Positions 35,636 to 44,674 of a DNA stretch of 64,000 nucleotides are shown in pieces. Origin of the DNA: Bacillota bacterium. GTDB lineage: Bacteria; Bacillota; Negativicutes; DSM-13327. Below the pieces are notes generated by a model. It made no database searches. It worked only from the letters and a program-made list of their open reading frames with translations, and was not told the DNA's origin. Position numbers and translations under genes: made by a program. The first letter of the stretch is position 1; each line of letters starts with the position of its first letter. The DNA is taken from NCBI GenBank assembly GCA_017889585.1, contig JAGFZX010000001.1, positions 1 through 64,000 of the forward strand. The letters run 5' to 3'.

Positions 35636-35869
35636 ATGAACAAAGGTTTTAGTTGGAAGTTACTTCTAAATCACACAAATGTAGCTGGTAGTCGACTCCT
35701 TTTTACTAACTTTGATGGTAGACATCTTATTGATATTACCATGAATCCTATTGTAGCTAATAAAGTTATTGACGAGGTTCTTGAACGCGATTGGGAAAAA
35801 GATGATCTAATAGATTATTTAGACTTAATGTCTGGAAATATCATAGATAATGATTACCATACATGCTAA
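35636..35869 (+). CDS. Small conserved-looking protein, unknown function
   Basis: A 77-residue acidic protein without membrane segments or recognisable domain (FTNFDGRHLIDITM, then EVLERDWEKDDLIDYLDL). GAGGAGG is eight bases before the ATG at 35636; the GTG at 35627 lies inside that site. It follows the CBS-GGDEF gene by 45 bp on the same strand and ends at a strong terminator, so the two are probably one transcript. Function unknown. Confidence 0.65.
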   Translation: MNKGFSWKLLLNHTNVAGSRLLFTNFDGRHLIDITMNPIVANKVIDEVLERDWEKDDLIDYLDLMSGNIIDNDYHTC

Positions 35870-35905
35870 GAATAAGCACCCGTTCGGGTGCTTATTCTTA
35901 TTTTA
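35868..35905 (+). terminator. Terminator of the CBS-GGDEF operon
   Basis: AAGAATAAGCACCC-(4)-GGGTGCTTATTCTT followed by ATTTTATT: a 14-bp perfect stem. Confidence 0.9.
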
Positions 35906-35974
35906 TTGAACTCTGCATGTCCTTAAAAATATGAATTGATTTCTCTCCTCTGAAAGTCAACATAATCAATCGTA

Positions 35975-36026
35975 TATAATGTATAAAAGACGCTACGATA
36001 CGTTATCACGTCGCAGCGTCTTTTTC
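35975..36026 (+). ncRNA. Orphan promoter-like hexamer plus terminator hairpin
   Basis: TATAAT (35975-35980) is followed within five bases by a hairpin (35985-35998 with 36011-36024, one mismatch) and TTTTT. There is no gene between the terminator at 35868 and this one. The stem has A- and T-runs on both sides, so it may be bidirectional. It could be a very short RNA or a leftover terminator; the -35 match is poor. Confidence 0.35.
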
Positions 36027-36126
36027 TTACATATCCATTTCTCAGTAGTATAACCATTGCAAGGTTTTAACATCATCGTTAATATCATTATATGCTATTA
36101 TTTGGGGGAATTAAAACAATACCACA

Positions 36127-36179
36127 TTTACGAATTTTTAACATATCCATAACCTACAAAATTTTCATTCCTGTACAAT
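36127..36179 (+). promoter_or_regulatory. Pho box and promoter of the second glycosyltransferase-PLC pair
   Basis: TTTACG (36127), TTAACA (36138) and ATAACC (36149) at 11-bp period, a 19-bp gap, then -10 TACAAT (36174-36179). Confidence 0.68.
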
Positions 36180-36249
36180 AAAATTAAGTACGTCTATGAA
36201 TTGAAGGCATATCCTGGTTTACAGACAAACTTAATGAAGGGGTGTATGT

Positions 36250-37431
36250 ATGATAGATATCCCAAAAAAGATTATGTTTGCAATATCTGATACAGGCGGT
36301 GGACATCGCAGTGCCGCAACAGCAATTATTGCCGCACTTGATCCAAACAATAGTCCACAGTGCTCTATTGTTGATTTCTTGCGAGCAACAGGTTTTCCTG
36401 GTTTAAAACAGGCACCAGAAATCTATGATTATTGTTCAATAAATCATCTCTGGTTAAACAACCTATTTTTTCAAAAGACAAACAGCATCAATCGCATAAA
36501 TGCACTAACACGAATGATTTACTTCCAATGTCGACAACAACTTGAACGGGAATTAAAGAATATAGAGCCTGACATGGTCGTCGCAGTTCATCCACTTGTC
36601 ATTGGCTTGTTACGTATGGTCCGGAAAAACTCCAATGCTACCTGGCCAATCATAACAGTGGTAACAGACCTGGTTACACTTCACGCCTCTTGGGCGACCC
36701 CCGGAGCAGACTTATATTTGGTTCCCACACAAGAAGCCTTTCACTCCTTGGTTAAATATGGAGTTCCCGGCAGCCGTATTATCTTTACAGGCTTTCCAGT
36801 ACACCCAAAATTCACGGGTAGCCAAGTAATACAGAGTGAGGCTCGCACCAAACTGAACATCGAATTGGATCGATTCACGGTTTTGATGACAGGGGGTGGC
36901 GTTGGTGCCGGAAATATGAGGGAATGGATAAATACTTTAGAACAAGAATGTTGTGATAAGCAAATCTTGATTATAACAGGTAATAATAAGCAATTATACA
37001 ATGAACTAATGAATGATCAAAACCGTTCTGATCGCCTGCGTGTATATGGTTTTGTTAGCAATATGGAGACATTGATGTCTGCAAGTGATGTTATTATTTC
37101 AAAAGCTGGACCAGGCACAATTATGGAAGGCATTACTATAAAACGACCACTCATCATTACTGAAGCAGTTGGTATACAGGAAACTGGCAACATTGATTAT
37201 ACCATTAAAAGACAATTGGGATATTATTGCCCTATTCCCACAGCAGCGTGCAAAATAATTAATGAAATAGCTACGAAAGTACGTAATGACGATAGACTTT
37301 ATAATCATGAAGAAATCATTACAAATGGCTCTATGCGCATAGCTGATATTATCCTTGCCCAATTGAATGGAATAGGGTCCATAAATCAGCCTCCTATCGA
37401 AGAGCACAATACTATTTTTCGCGGCGCATAA
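36250..37431 (+). CDS. MGDG-synthase-like diacylglycerol glycosyltransferase (copy 2)
   Basis: A 393-residue GT28-type enzyme, paralogous to the one at 14179. It has the acceptor-loop motif ISDTGGGHRSAA at the N-terminus, VVTDLVTLHASW in the middle, MTGGGVGAGNM at the start of the sugar-nucleotide domain and SKAGPGTIMEGI for UDP-sugar binding. The HASW and GPGT variants differ from copy 1 (HPWW, GGLT), so the sugar or acceptor may differ. GAAGGGG precedes the ATG by about seven bases. It is followed after 107 bp by a second phospholipase C-like gene on the same strand, repeating the pairing at 13457-15360. Confidence 0.85.
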   Translation: MIDIPKKIMFAISDTGGGHRSAATAIIAALDPNNSPQCSIVDFLRATGFPGLKQAPEIYDYCSINHLWLNNLFFQKTNSINRINALTRMIYFQCRQQLERELKNIEPDMVVAVHPLVIGLLRMVRKNSNATWPIITVVTDLVTLHASWATPGADLYLVPTQEAFHSLVKYGVPGSRIIFTGFPVHPKFTGSQVIQSEARTKLNIELDRFTVLMTGGGVGAGNMREWINTLEQECCDKQILIITGNNKQLYNELMNDQNRSDRLRVYGFVSNMETLMSASDVIISKAGPGTIMEGITIKRPLIITEAVGIQETGNIDYTIKRQLGYYCPIPTAACKIINEIATKVRNDDRLYNHEEIITNGSMRIADIILAQLNGIGSINQPPIEEHNTIFRGA

Positions 37432-37538
37432 TAATCTCAGCCATATGATTGCCTGAAGATGGCACCTGTTACGAATTTTAGAACATTCTACTATGTTATG
37501 AATAGCTACACCGTCCATAATATGAAGGAGGTACTGGC

Positions 37539-38330
37539 ATGCATTTACCAACTCTAGGCAATTATCTGGCGGTTGGCGGGGCCAAACTAGTACTGACAAC
37601 AATTAGCCCATTTCAGAAATTGTTTGATCCTCCAGGAATCACTCATGAATTTTGCAATCATCAAGCCATGACTATTTTACATAATGATGGTTTTGAGCTT
37701 TATGCAAAATTTCTTACTACATACATGACAGAGCTAAAGGCTGGAGTATACTGGGCTGATAAAGGTTGGAGAAATGTTAGTCACTATTTTGAACCTTCAA
37801 GCGGCAAAGGATTGTGGCAGTTTGCTACCGCTATCGAAACATTCCATAGTTATTACCAACAAGGGATACATGATATGCACCGCAAAAACTATCGCCAAGC
37901 AGCATTTTTGCTTGGCGCTGCAGCTCATTTGATGCAAGATCTCTGTGTGCCTCATCACGCCCGAGCCAAAATTCTCTCTGGGCACAAAGAATATGAGTCT
38001 TGGGTTCAGCAATGCTATGCTAATTATGCTGTTGCAGGCAATGGCATGTATAATCAAAATTCAACTCTAGCTACTCAACTACTTGACAATGCGGTGGTGG
38101 CAGCTGATTTGTTTGACTGGGTCAATCTTGACAGAGGCGCAAGTAACTTTCATGACGCAACCACTATTCTTCTCCCACTAGCACAACGTTCTACAGCTGG
38201 ATTATTTCTGAAATTTTGTGCATCATTTAGTAATATCATCCACCACCTAATGACTCCAGCCATCTCAAACGATGGTATTGGAAGGGGAGACTGGAGAGTG
38301 GCCTGCAATCGTAGCAGTAACAGCTTTTAA
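37539..38330 (+). CDS. Zinc-dependent phospholipase C-like protein (copy 2)
   Basis: A 263-residue paralogue of the protein at 13457. The ligand set is complete: H36 (THEFCNHQA), D74 (YWADKGW), H82, H130 and D134 (AAAHLMQDLCVPHH), H139/H140, H149 and E153 (GHKEYE). It has no clear signal peptide. GAAGGAGG is seven bases before the ATG. The last 25 residues have no counterpart in copy 1 and run into sequence next to the IS1182 remnant, so the natural C-terminus may have been altered by that insertion. Pairing with the preceding glycosyltransferase supports a lipid-turnover role. Confidence 0.82.
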   Translation: MHLPTLGNYLAVGGAKLVLTTISPFQKLFDPPGITHEFCNHQAMTILHNDGFELYAKFLTTYMTELKAGVYWADKGWRNVSHYFEPSSGKGLWQFATAIETFHSYYQQGIHDMHRKNYRQAAFLLGAAAHLMQDLCVPHHARAKILSGHKEYESWVQQCYANYAVAGNGMYNQNSTLATQLLDNAVVAADLFDWVNLDRGASNFHDATTILLPLAQRSTAGLFLKFCASFSNIIHHLMTPAISNDGIGRGDWRVACNRSSNSF

Positions 38331-38749
38331 CAGTGAATTACATCCCCTATTATACATGTATCCACTTTCCGAGTCAGTAGTGCTAATCTTGATTTCCTTT
38401 TCCTCTGCCGCTTCCTCTCTAACTTTTAAAGGCTTTTTTCCTTGTTCTTCTCGATCTTTTACAACTGCTTCATTTAAGTCTTCTATATAGGCTTGCGTTG
38501 AAGCGAGCACCTGCTGTCTTATTAGCTTTTTCTTATTAGCATTCTCTTTTAAATGAGTAGAATCAGAGAATAGAACCCTTCCACCAACCATTTTATACAC
38601 AATCGCAATCTGTACGATTTCATCAAAGATTTCCTGAAAAACAGTTGTTCCTATTGGTTAATCTTTCTTAGCAAATGATCTTGAGGAACTAATTGATCAA
38701 TGCAAACCAGTTCCCATTCCATTTGATGAGCATGGCGTTCTTTTAACAT
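38331..38749 (-). pseudogene. Internally deleted IS1182-family transposase
   Basis: From ATG 38749 the minus strand encodes the family N-terminus (MLKERHAHQMEWELVCIDQL, then VPQDHLLRKI) and stops after about 32 codons. It resumes near 38640 with FQEIFDEIVQIAIVYKMVGG and DSTHLKENANKKKL, a segment normally well over 100 residues further on. The end is lost at DSESGY. The centre of the DDE domain is therefore deleted. The hairpin at 38806 probably belongs to the same element. Confidence 0.75.
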
Positions 38750-38805
38750 ACTGATTCCCCCCACAATCTAACTGCAAAAAACTCTTCTTTTATTATAAAA
38801 TAAAA

Positions 38806-38839
38806 CAAGCTGTTGAGAAATAGCTTTCTCAACAGCTTG
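38806..38839 (-). terminator. Hairpin upstream of the IS1182 remnant
   Basis: CAAGCTGTTGAGA-(8)-TCTCAACAGCTTG, with the T-run on the minus strand. The core and loop are the same as in the hairpin at 22681-22709, suggesting an IS-end feature. 38840-38984 holds nothing else recognisable. Confidence 0.65.
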
Positions 38840-38984
38840 AGCTGACACTACGTGCCATCTTTTTTAACATAATTTTAACAAATTCCTAACTTAATACTAA
38901 TTTGCATAGCCTATACTTAAAGAACATCTTACCAGTATAAAGAAGAGTCTCTTGCTACTTTAAAAAATAATTTTATATAACGAT

Positions 38985-40070
38985 TCAATCTCTATTCAAA
39001 ATACAAACATTGCCCTCTGGCGTACGACACTTGTTGCAATACCGGCATTTTGAAGGCATGGAATCACCTTTCTGCCAGCGTTTAATTAAACCCGGTTCCG
39101 CCAACAGCGGACGCGCCATACCAAAATATTGAATTGGTGTTTGCTCTAAAATTCTTTCCATAACTTGCATTGTACGTAAGCCACCGGTTAATATCACCGG
39201 TATACTAGTTTCACTAGCGATTTGAGCGGCATAAGGCTCAAAATAGGCTTCCTTTTCCGGGCAATTGATATTAGGGCGAAAGGCGCATAACTCTTTAGCC
39301 GCTAAAATTCCTCCGCTTATTTCTATTGCATCCATACCATGTCTAGCCAGTTCCTTGCAAACATATAAGACATCGGCAAATTCGGTACCTCCAGGCACAA
39401 AATCCTGGCAATTAATCTTAATCAATACACCATAGTCTGGTCCTACCCGCCGACGGATTTCTTCGTAAACTTCAACTAGCAACCTAGACCGATTTTCTAT
39501 ACTACCACCATATTCATCTTGTCTGCAGTTGTGCAACGGACTTAACCATTGGCCTAATAAATACCCGTGAGAAGCATGTATTTCCACCCCGTCAAAGCCG
39601 GCCTGTTGCGCGCGAAAAGCCGCATCTCCAAACGCCCCCACCAAGATTTTTATTTCTTCTTTATTCATCTCTTTCGGTACTACACCTGTACCTATTTCCG
39701 GCACAGCAGATGGCCCCCAAATCACGCGTTGCTCTGGCTTATATAACGTTTGCGATCCACCATAAACCAGCTGTACTATAACGCTGCTGCCATAACTGTG
39801 TATCATATCTGTCAGACGACCATAATCCGCAATAAGTGAATCAGAGTAAATTCCCAGCATACCTGAATTGGGTTGCTCCTCCTTTAAAATAAATGCATAA
39901 CTCGTAATAATGAGACCTACCTGACCCTCAGCCAGCTCTTCATATACTTTCCATAATCTATCGGTTACCCCCCCTTCCGAGTCAGCCATATTCTCCCATG
40001 TTGCGCCTCGTACAAAACGATTTTTTAATTGAATATTATTAATAGACGTCCTATCAAATAAAGTCTTCAT
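38985..40070 (-). CDS. NADH:flavin oxidoreductase, old yellow enzyme family
   Basis: A 361-residue FMN-dependent TIM-barrel enzyme that reduces activated double bonds. Family marks: NIQLKNRFVRGATWEN at the N-terminus, VQLVYGGSQT, the HASHGYLLGQWLSP loop and GGLRTMQVME. The C-terminus CRYCNKCRTPEG holds cysteines of the type that bind an iron-sulfur cluster in the larger 2,4-dienoyl-CoA reductase group, but the extra domains of that group are absent. GAGGGGGACGG lies just before the ATG at 40070. Substrate unknown; no operon partners. Confidence 0.87.
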   Translation of the reverse strand: MKTLFDRTSINNIQLKNRFVRGATWENMADSEGGVTDRLWKVYEELAEGQVGLIITSYAFILKEEQPNSGMLGIYSDSLIADYGRLTDMIHSYGSSVIVQLVYGGSQTLYKPEQRVIWGPSAVPEIGTGVVPKEMNKEEIKILVGAFGDAAFRAQQAGFDGVEIHASHGYLLGQWLSPLHNCRQDEYGGSIENRSRLLVEVYEEIRRRVGPDYGVLIKINCQDFVPGGTEFADVLYVCKELARHGMDAIEISGGILAAKELCAFRPNINCPEKEAYFEPYAAQIASETSIPVILTGGLRTMQVMERILEQTPIQYFGMARPLLAEPGLIKRWQKGDSMPSKCRYCNKCRTPEGNVCILNRD

Positions 40071-40247
40071 ATCCGTCCCCCTCATATAGATTGTTATACT
40101 TCCCTTATATACATATTAGTCATAATCGAAGATTTACCTTCAACTATAACGAATATATGTATATTAAAAAATAAAATTATTAACATTTTTCCAGCAAATA
40201 GGTGTATAATTAAATAAAAAAACTAACGCGAAAGGCTGGGATGTTTT

Positions 40248-40490
40248 ATGTCGATTTGGCAAGTCCAACTAGATAGCAGAGATGTTAGTCAATATCGCAA
40301 AAAATTGAACATGCAAGGATTTATTTCAGCAAATTATTATTCTTATAATGGATTTGACCTAAAAAAAATGAGACAACTGGCCCTAGAAGGAAAAATTGAT
40401 GCGATACGTTGCATTATTGGAAAAGGGTCACGATGGTACTATTCTGAAAACCAAGCCGAAACAGCTCGCCTTAGGGGTGAACTTTATTAA
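40248..40490 (+). CDS. Small protein, unknown function
   Basis: An 80-residue protein without membrane segment or known motif (WQVQLDSRDVSQYRKKLNMQ, then KGSRWYYSENQAE). GAAAGGCTGGG sits somewhat far from the ATG. Codon use looks like that of the neighbours, and a hairpin terminator follows directly. It stands alone and converges on the HAD phosphatase gene. I do not recognise it. Confidence 0.55.
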   Translation: MSIWQVQLDSRDVSQYRKKLNMQGFISANYYSYNGFDLKKMRQLALEGKIDAIRCIIGKGSRWYYSENQAETARLRGELY

Positions 40491-40496
40491 AAATAT

Positions 40497-40558
40497 AGGG
40501 TTCAGGTCTTACTTGTTAATTTTAATCAATTACAAGGAAAGCCTGAACCCTTATTTAT
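40497..40558. terminator. Bidirectional terminator
   Basis: AGGGTTCAGG pairs with CCTGAACCCT over a long inner stem-loop (ACTTGT..ACAAGG), followed by TTATTTATTTT. It lies between convergent genes. Confidence 0.7.
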
Positions 40559-40559
40559 T

Positions 40560-41207
40560 TTATTTAAGCAAGATTGCTCCGAGCTCTGAAATTGTTCCAA
40601 CTATATAGTTAGGCTTAGCTGTCTTGAGCTCCTCATAACTACCATATCCGTAAGCAACAGCAATCACATCAATACCATTTTGCTTAGCCCCAATTACATC
40701 AAACTTACGATCGCCCACCATAATAATTTTCTTCAAATCATGACCATCTATTTCTGACAGCACATACTCTATAACTTCATTTTTTTCCACTCGTGTGCCA
40801 TCAAGTTCACTACCGATCACAGCTTTAAAAAAATGGATCAGACCAAAATGCTCTAATATTTTTATAGAAAATATAGTCGGTTTTGAAGTAGCGACAAACA
40901 TTGTTTTCCCTTGGTTTTGTAATTCTTCTAGCAGTTCTTTCATCCCGACATAAACCGCATTTTCATACAATCCAACCGTAGAAAAACGTTCCCGATAATA
41001 CCCTAGAGCCTGGTTTGCCTCATCATCATTCATGCTATAAAACTCTTTAAAAGAAGTGGTCAGTGGCGGTCCGATAAAGGAAGTTAGCTTATCCAAATCA
41101 TCTTCTGCAATACCCATTTTTTCAAGAGCATATTGTACTGATTTCGTGATCCCTGGCTTCGGATCTGTTAGCGTCCCATCAAGGTCAAACAATATGATAT
41201 CATACAT
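40560..41207 (-). CDS. HAD-family phosphatase, phosphoglycolate phosphatase-like
   Basis: A 215-residue HAD hydrolase with the catalytic DLDGTLTD at residue 6, ATSKPT (motif II) and [17 protein letters not shown] (motif III/IV), plus a helical cap. It resembles Gph/PgpB-like enzymes that dephosphorylate small phosphorylated metabolites or nucleotides. The gene overlaps the end of xpt by eight bases, so it is translationally coupled to purine salvage, which hints at a nucleotide-related substrate. Confidence 0.85.
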   Translation of the reverse strand: MYDIILFDLDGTLTDPKPGITKSVQYALEKMGIAEDDLDKLTSFIGPPLTTSFKEFYSMNDDEANQALGYYRERFSTVGLYENAVYVGMKELLEELQNQGKTMFVATSKPTIFSIKILEHFGLIHFFKAVIGSELDGTRVEKNEVIEYVLSEIDGHDLKKIIMVGDRKFDVIGAKQNGIDVIAVAYGYGSYEELKTAKPNYIVGTISELGAILLK

Positions 41208-41769
41208 AATTCACCTGTCCATTTGAAAAGGACTGGATGCGAACCAGAGATTCTACCCGATATCCCGCATTTTTCAGTTTCTCAGCTCCTGGTTGAAATG
41301 CCTTCTCAATGACAATACCTATTCCCACAACATTAGCACCTGCCTGCTCTACAATATTCGTAAGACCAAGAGCAGCTTCACCATTAGCTAAAAAGTCATC
41401 GATAATCATTATATTTTCACCAGCTGTCAATAATTCTGTGGAAACAGTCACATAATTACTTTCTTTTTTGGTAAAGGAGTACACTGTTGTGCTATAAACA
41501 TCATCATTGCAAACAGCGGATTTTTTCTTTCTGGCAAAAACAACAGGCACCTGAAGTACCAATCCTACCATAATTGCAACAGCAATACCTGAAGACTCAA
41601 TTGTTAGTACTTTGGTTACATTACTATTTTTAAACCGAAGAGCAAACTCTTCTCCTATTTGCATCATCAAATTTGGATCAATTTGATGATTTAAAAAAGA
41701 ATCTACTTTCAGTAAAGAATTCTGTACTACTACTCCCTCCGCCTGAATTTTGTCTTTCAATACTTGCAT
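41200..41769 (-). CDS. xpt: Xanthine phosphoribosyltransferase
   Basis: A 189-residue purine-salvage enzyme converting xanthine and PRPP to XMP. The PRPP loop is visible as [13 protein letters not shown] near residue 125 and the base-side segment as [12 protein letters not shown] near 54. Length and N-terminus ([11 protein letters not shown]) are typical of Bacillus Xpt. It is the first gene of a pair with the HAD phosphatase. No purine riboswitch is visible in the short upstream gap, unlike in Bacillus. Confidence 0.92.
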   Translation of the reverse strand: MQVLKDKIQAEGVVVQNSLLKVDSFLNHQIDPNLMMQIGEEFALRFKNSNVTKVLTIESSGIAVAIMVGLVLQVPVVFARKKKSAVCNDDVYSTTVYSFTKKESNYVTVSTELLTAGENIMIIDDFLANGEAALGLTNIVEQAGANVVGIGIVIEKAFQPGAEKLKNAGYRVESLVRIQSFSNGQVNYV

Positions 41770-41820
41770 AACTTACCTCCAAACTCTTACTTATATCGAT
41801 TGTATCATAATGATGCCCAT

Positions 41821-41868
41821 ATGTTAAATTAAACATAATACTTAACAATATTATTATGTTTAATAACA
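41821..41868. repeat. Inverted repeat between the DUF401 gene and xpt
   Basis: TTAAACATAATA (41829-41840) and its exact reverse complement (41852-41863), with outer arms ATGTTA/TAACAT that extend the symmetry with one bulge. It may be a terminator for the upstream minus-strand gene or an operator for xpt. Confidence 0.55.
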
Positions 41869-41876
41869 TTAGAAAA

Positions 41877-43085
41877 TCACATTATCGCTGTAATAGATAG
41901 TACAACTAATACAGCTATTTCCATCATGATAACACTCCATAGGGACTTCAAGTAATCAGCCTTAAAATAATCCAGCGTCACCAATAGGCATAAATGTGCT
42001 GGCGACAACATCTGACCAGCAAAACCAGCGACATAGGCAACCACAGCCATATCAATATTACCCATAGAAATCGCAGCTATGAGGGGAAATGTAATAGCCA
42101 CGTAGCCTTGGGAAGAACCTGTAAGTATCCCGGCAATTAAACCAACGATACCAATGACAATCATCATCGAAATGCCTAAACTTTTGAGCACTAAAGCAAC
42201 GTCAGCAATAATACCTGTTTGTTTTAACATGTACTGAAAGAATAAAATGCCAACAACACCCCATAATAACTTACGATCAAACGCATGGTGGATCATATTG
42301 ATAATAGTATTAAATCGTAACCGCAGTATTAACGTCATAGTGATAACCACTAACAACATTGACATCGCTGGCCCAAAATCCAAGGCAACAACCAGCAAGA
42401 AATTAGCGCAAATTGGCCCAGCTGCCAAGAACAAATGCCAATATTTTTTCCCTTGTTCTGAACTGGTGGAACTTGTCACTTGACTCTCTACTCGACTTCT
42501 TAATGGTGAGATATAAAGAAGCCATCCTAATAGCCAACACAGCCCCGAAACCCAAAGCATATGGGCAATCATTACGCTAACAGACACTTGTGCAATTTGG
42601 CTAGCCAATAATAGTCCAGGGAGAATGGGATTTGTGCATTCCCATAAGTGGCGGAACCAGTAATTAATGGCCGTTTTTCTTTCTGGCGAAAGATCATATG
42701 GTTTTCCAGCCGCTTCTACCAATGGTGCTGAAAAAATGGCACCTCCCAACGAAGGTAAAAAACCAAGAAAAGCCGGCATTAAAACCAATAGCACCTTATC
42801 ACTCTTTAGTAAGACACGAGCAGTGGCCATCAAACCATCGATAATCCCCTGAGTTCGCAACTGATACTCTAAACACATGACTAAATAAAGAGCCGCTAAT
42901 ATTTCCCACGTGCTGGAACTAAATAATAAATCCCTCCCAGCTGCCTGGAATGTAATCCACTGGGGTGAACACATAAGAAACAGCATCCCTGCACCAGTTA
43001 ACATAGCATTACCTATGCTAATTTTTCGTTGCAGCAAAACAACGATTACGCTTAGAGTCAACAATACCTCCATAATAGGAATCAT
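41877..43085 (-). CDS. DUF401 family membrane transport protein
   Basis: A 402-residue membrane protein with about ten helices. It carries the family pattern with FLPSLGGAIFSAPL near residue 105, NYWFRHLWECTNPILPG near 140 and GSSQGYVAITFPL in the second half, a repeat architecture seen in ion-transporter-like families. Substrate unknown. CAGGAGG lies six bases before the ATG at 43085, which is preferred to the longer frame from 43139. It is upstream of xpt on the same strand but separated by an inverted repeat. Confidence 0.82.
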   Translation of the reverse strand: MIPIMEVLLTLSVIVVLLQRKISIGNAMLTGAGMLFLMCSPQWITFQAAGRDLLFSSSTWEILAALYLVMCLEYQLRTQGIIDGLMATARVLLKSDKVLLVLMPAFLGFLPSLGGAIFSAPLVEAAGKPYDLSPERKTAINYWFRHLWECTNPILPGLLLASQIAQVSVSVMIAHMLWVSGLCWLLGWLLYISPLRSRVESQVTSSTSSEQGKKYWHLFLAAGPICANFLLVVALDFGPAMSMLLVVITMTLILRLRFNTIINMIHHAFDRKLLWGVVGILFFQYMLKQTGIIADVALVLKSLGISMMIVIGIVGLIAGILTGSSQGYVAITFPLIAAISMGNIDMAVVAYVAGFAGQMLSPAHLCLLVTLDYFKADYLKSLWSVIMMEIAVLVVLSITAIM

Positions 43086-43298
43086 AATATCCTCCTGAGG
43101 ATTTATAGGTATGAACATAAAACTTCTTTTATGTACCATTATCCCACTTACACTAACTGCAAGTTTTTTTACTAATCTAGACTATATAATATAAATTCCT
43201 GCATTCAATTATATTTAAAAAAGTCCCTAATGAAACCAATTTACCATCTACGATTTTAAATACTAGAGAGTGGTTGACTTCTATCACCATTGCATTTC

Positions 43299-43337
43299 AA
43301 AAGCAGCTAGACCCCTAATATAGGCCTAGCTGCTTTT
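43299..43337. terminator. Hairpin in the gap before the DUF401 gene
   Basis: AAAAGCAGCTAG-(15)-CTAGCTGCTTTT. It probably ends the dehydrogenase transcript on the minus strand. The rest of 43086-43462 shows only a 31-codon open stretch of uncertain nature near 43360-43455 on the minus strand. Confidence 0.55.
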
Positions 43338-43462
43338 AAACTCACAAAATTACAAAACTATTTCTGTACCAACAATTTGTAAGTCCTAGTCGAAGATAAC
43401 CATTCATCTGGATACCATACAGTAGAAGACCCATTCAGTTTAGGATGCAAATCTTATAATCC

Positions 43463-44434
43463 TTATTTACCCTTATTGATATTCACGCAAGCAGGCAACG
43501 GTCTGCCTGCCAATCCTGCAAGTAAATTATCAGCTGCAAGTTGTGCCATTGCAGTACGGGTTTCCGTGGTAGCACTGCCAATATGGGGAGTAACAAGAAT
43601 ATTAGAAAGCTTTAGCAATGGATGATCTCCTGGCAAGGGTTCAGGATCAGTAACATCAAGTGCCCCATAAGCTATTTTTCCTGTTTTTAGAGCATCTAAC
43701 AGTGCATCAGTATCTACAACCGGTCCCCGGGAAACATTGATAAAATATGCCGTCGGCTTCATCCTTGAAAATTGTTCCCGCCCAAACAATCCTCTAGTCT
43801 CCTTAGATAGGGGCGTTAGTACTATTACACAGTCAGCCTTGCCCAACAAGACATCAAAAGTCTCATATGTTGCACCAATCTTTTCATCGTCAATCCGGCG
43901 ATTACGATTATAATAAATTACATTCATACCAAAAGCTCTTGCCCTCTTCGCAACTGCAGCTCCAATTTGCCCCATACCCACTATCCCCAGAGTTTTACCA
44001 GCAAGATCAATGCCAAAAGACATGTTATACCCAGGACGCCAAGAACCAGCACGCACAAAGTCCCATCCCTCATGAATCCGTCGTGCTGAACATAAAAGAA
44101 GAGAAAATGCTAGATCAGCAGTAGCATCAACAAGGACCCCTGGAGTATTTCCAAATAATATGCCGTGCCGTGTACAGGCTTCAATATCTATATTATCATA
44201 GCCAACTGCTGCCTGGACAATAACCTTAAGTTTCGGCGCATGCTGCAGGAGTTCTTCATCAACCCGGATATTGCCTGTCACAATAAGTCCCTCGGCATCT
44301 TTAAGCCAGTCAAATAAGATCTCGCGCGGAATTGGATCAACTTTTTCCCATTGTTTAACTGCGCATTCTTTTTGTATACGCTCTAAAGCAGGAACCATAA
44401 GACCACCAGTCATTACTACTTTATATTTATTCAT
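43463..44434 (-). CDS. D-isomer-specific 2-hydroxyacid dehydrogenase
   Basis: A 323-residue NAD(P)-dependent enzyme of the glyoxylate/hydroxypyruvate reductase group. The nucleotide fold shows [20 protein letters not shown] followed by YYNRNRR, where the basic residues after the second strand suggest NADPH. The catalytic set is present: the Arg in [10 protein letters not shown], the Glu in VTDPEPLP and the His in TPHIGSAT. It likely reduces glyoxylate or a 2-keto acid. It stands alone, with GGGTGG shortly before the ATG. Confidence 0.9.
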   Translation of the reverse strand: MNKYKVVMTGGLMVPALERIQKECAVKQWEKVDPIPREILFDWLKDAEGLIVTGNIRVDEELLQHAPKLKVIVQAAVGYDNIDIEACTRHGILFGNTPGVLVDATADLAFSLLLCSARRIHEGWDFVRAGSWRPGYNMSFGIDLAGKTLGIVGMGQIGAAVAKRARAFGMNVIYYNRNRRIDDEKIGATYETFDVLLGKADCVIVLTPLSKETRGLFGREQFSRMKPTAYFINVSRGPVVDTDALLDALKTGKIAYGALDVTDPEPLPGDHPLLKLSNILVTPHIGSATTETRTAMAQLAADNLLAGLAGRPLPACVNINKGK

Positions 44435-44611
44435 TTGCCACCCGCCTATTTATTGTTGTTTAGACCTTTATCAATATTAGCTTTTTTAATTTTCTCTATA
44501 TATTTTTATTTCTATAATACAAAGCCTAAATCCTTTTGACCATACAATAAACAATTGAGTAAGATATTTAATATTGATATTAGTACACTAATGAACATGC
44601 CATGCTAGAAA

Positions 44612-44646
44612 AAATCCCTATTTGTCCAAATGACAAATAGGGATTT
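44612..44646 (-). terminator. Terminator of the KimA-like gene
   Basis: A 15-bp perfect stem, AAATCCCTATTTGTC / GACAAATAGGGATTT, with a T-run on the minus strand. Confidence 0.88.
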
Positions 44647-44674
44647 CCTATATAATTGGGGCGGTCGCTGTTCT

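Noticed and set aside
41770-41876. Purine riboswitch before xpt
   Set aside because: The gap is only about 100 bp, AT-rich, and lacks the conserved three-way-junction sequence; only an inverted repeat is seen.
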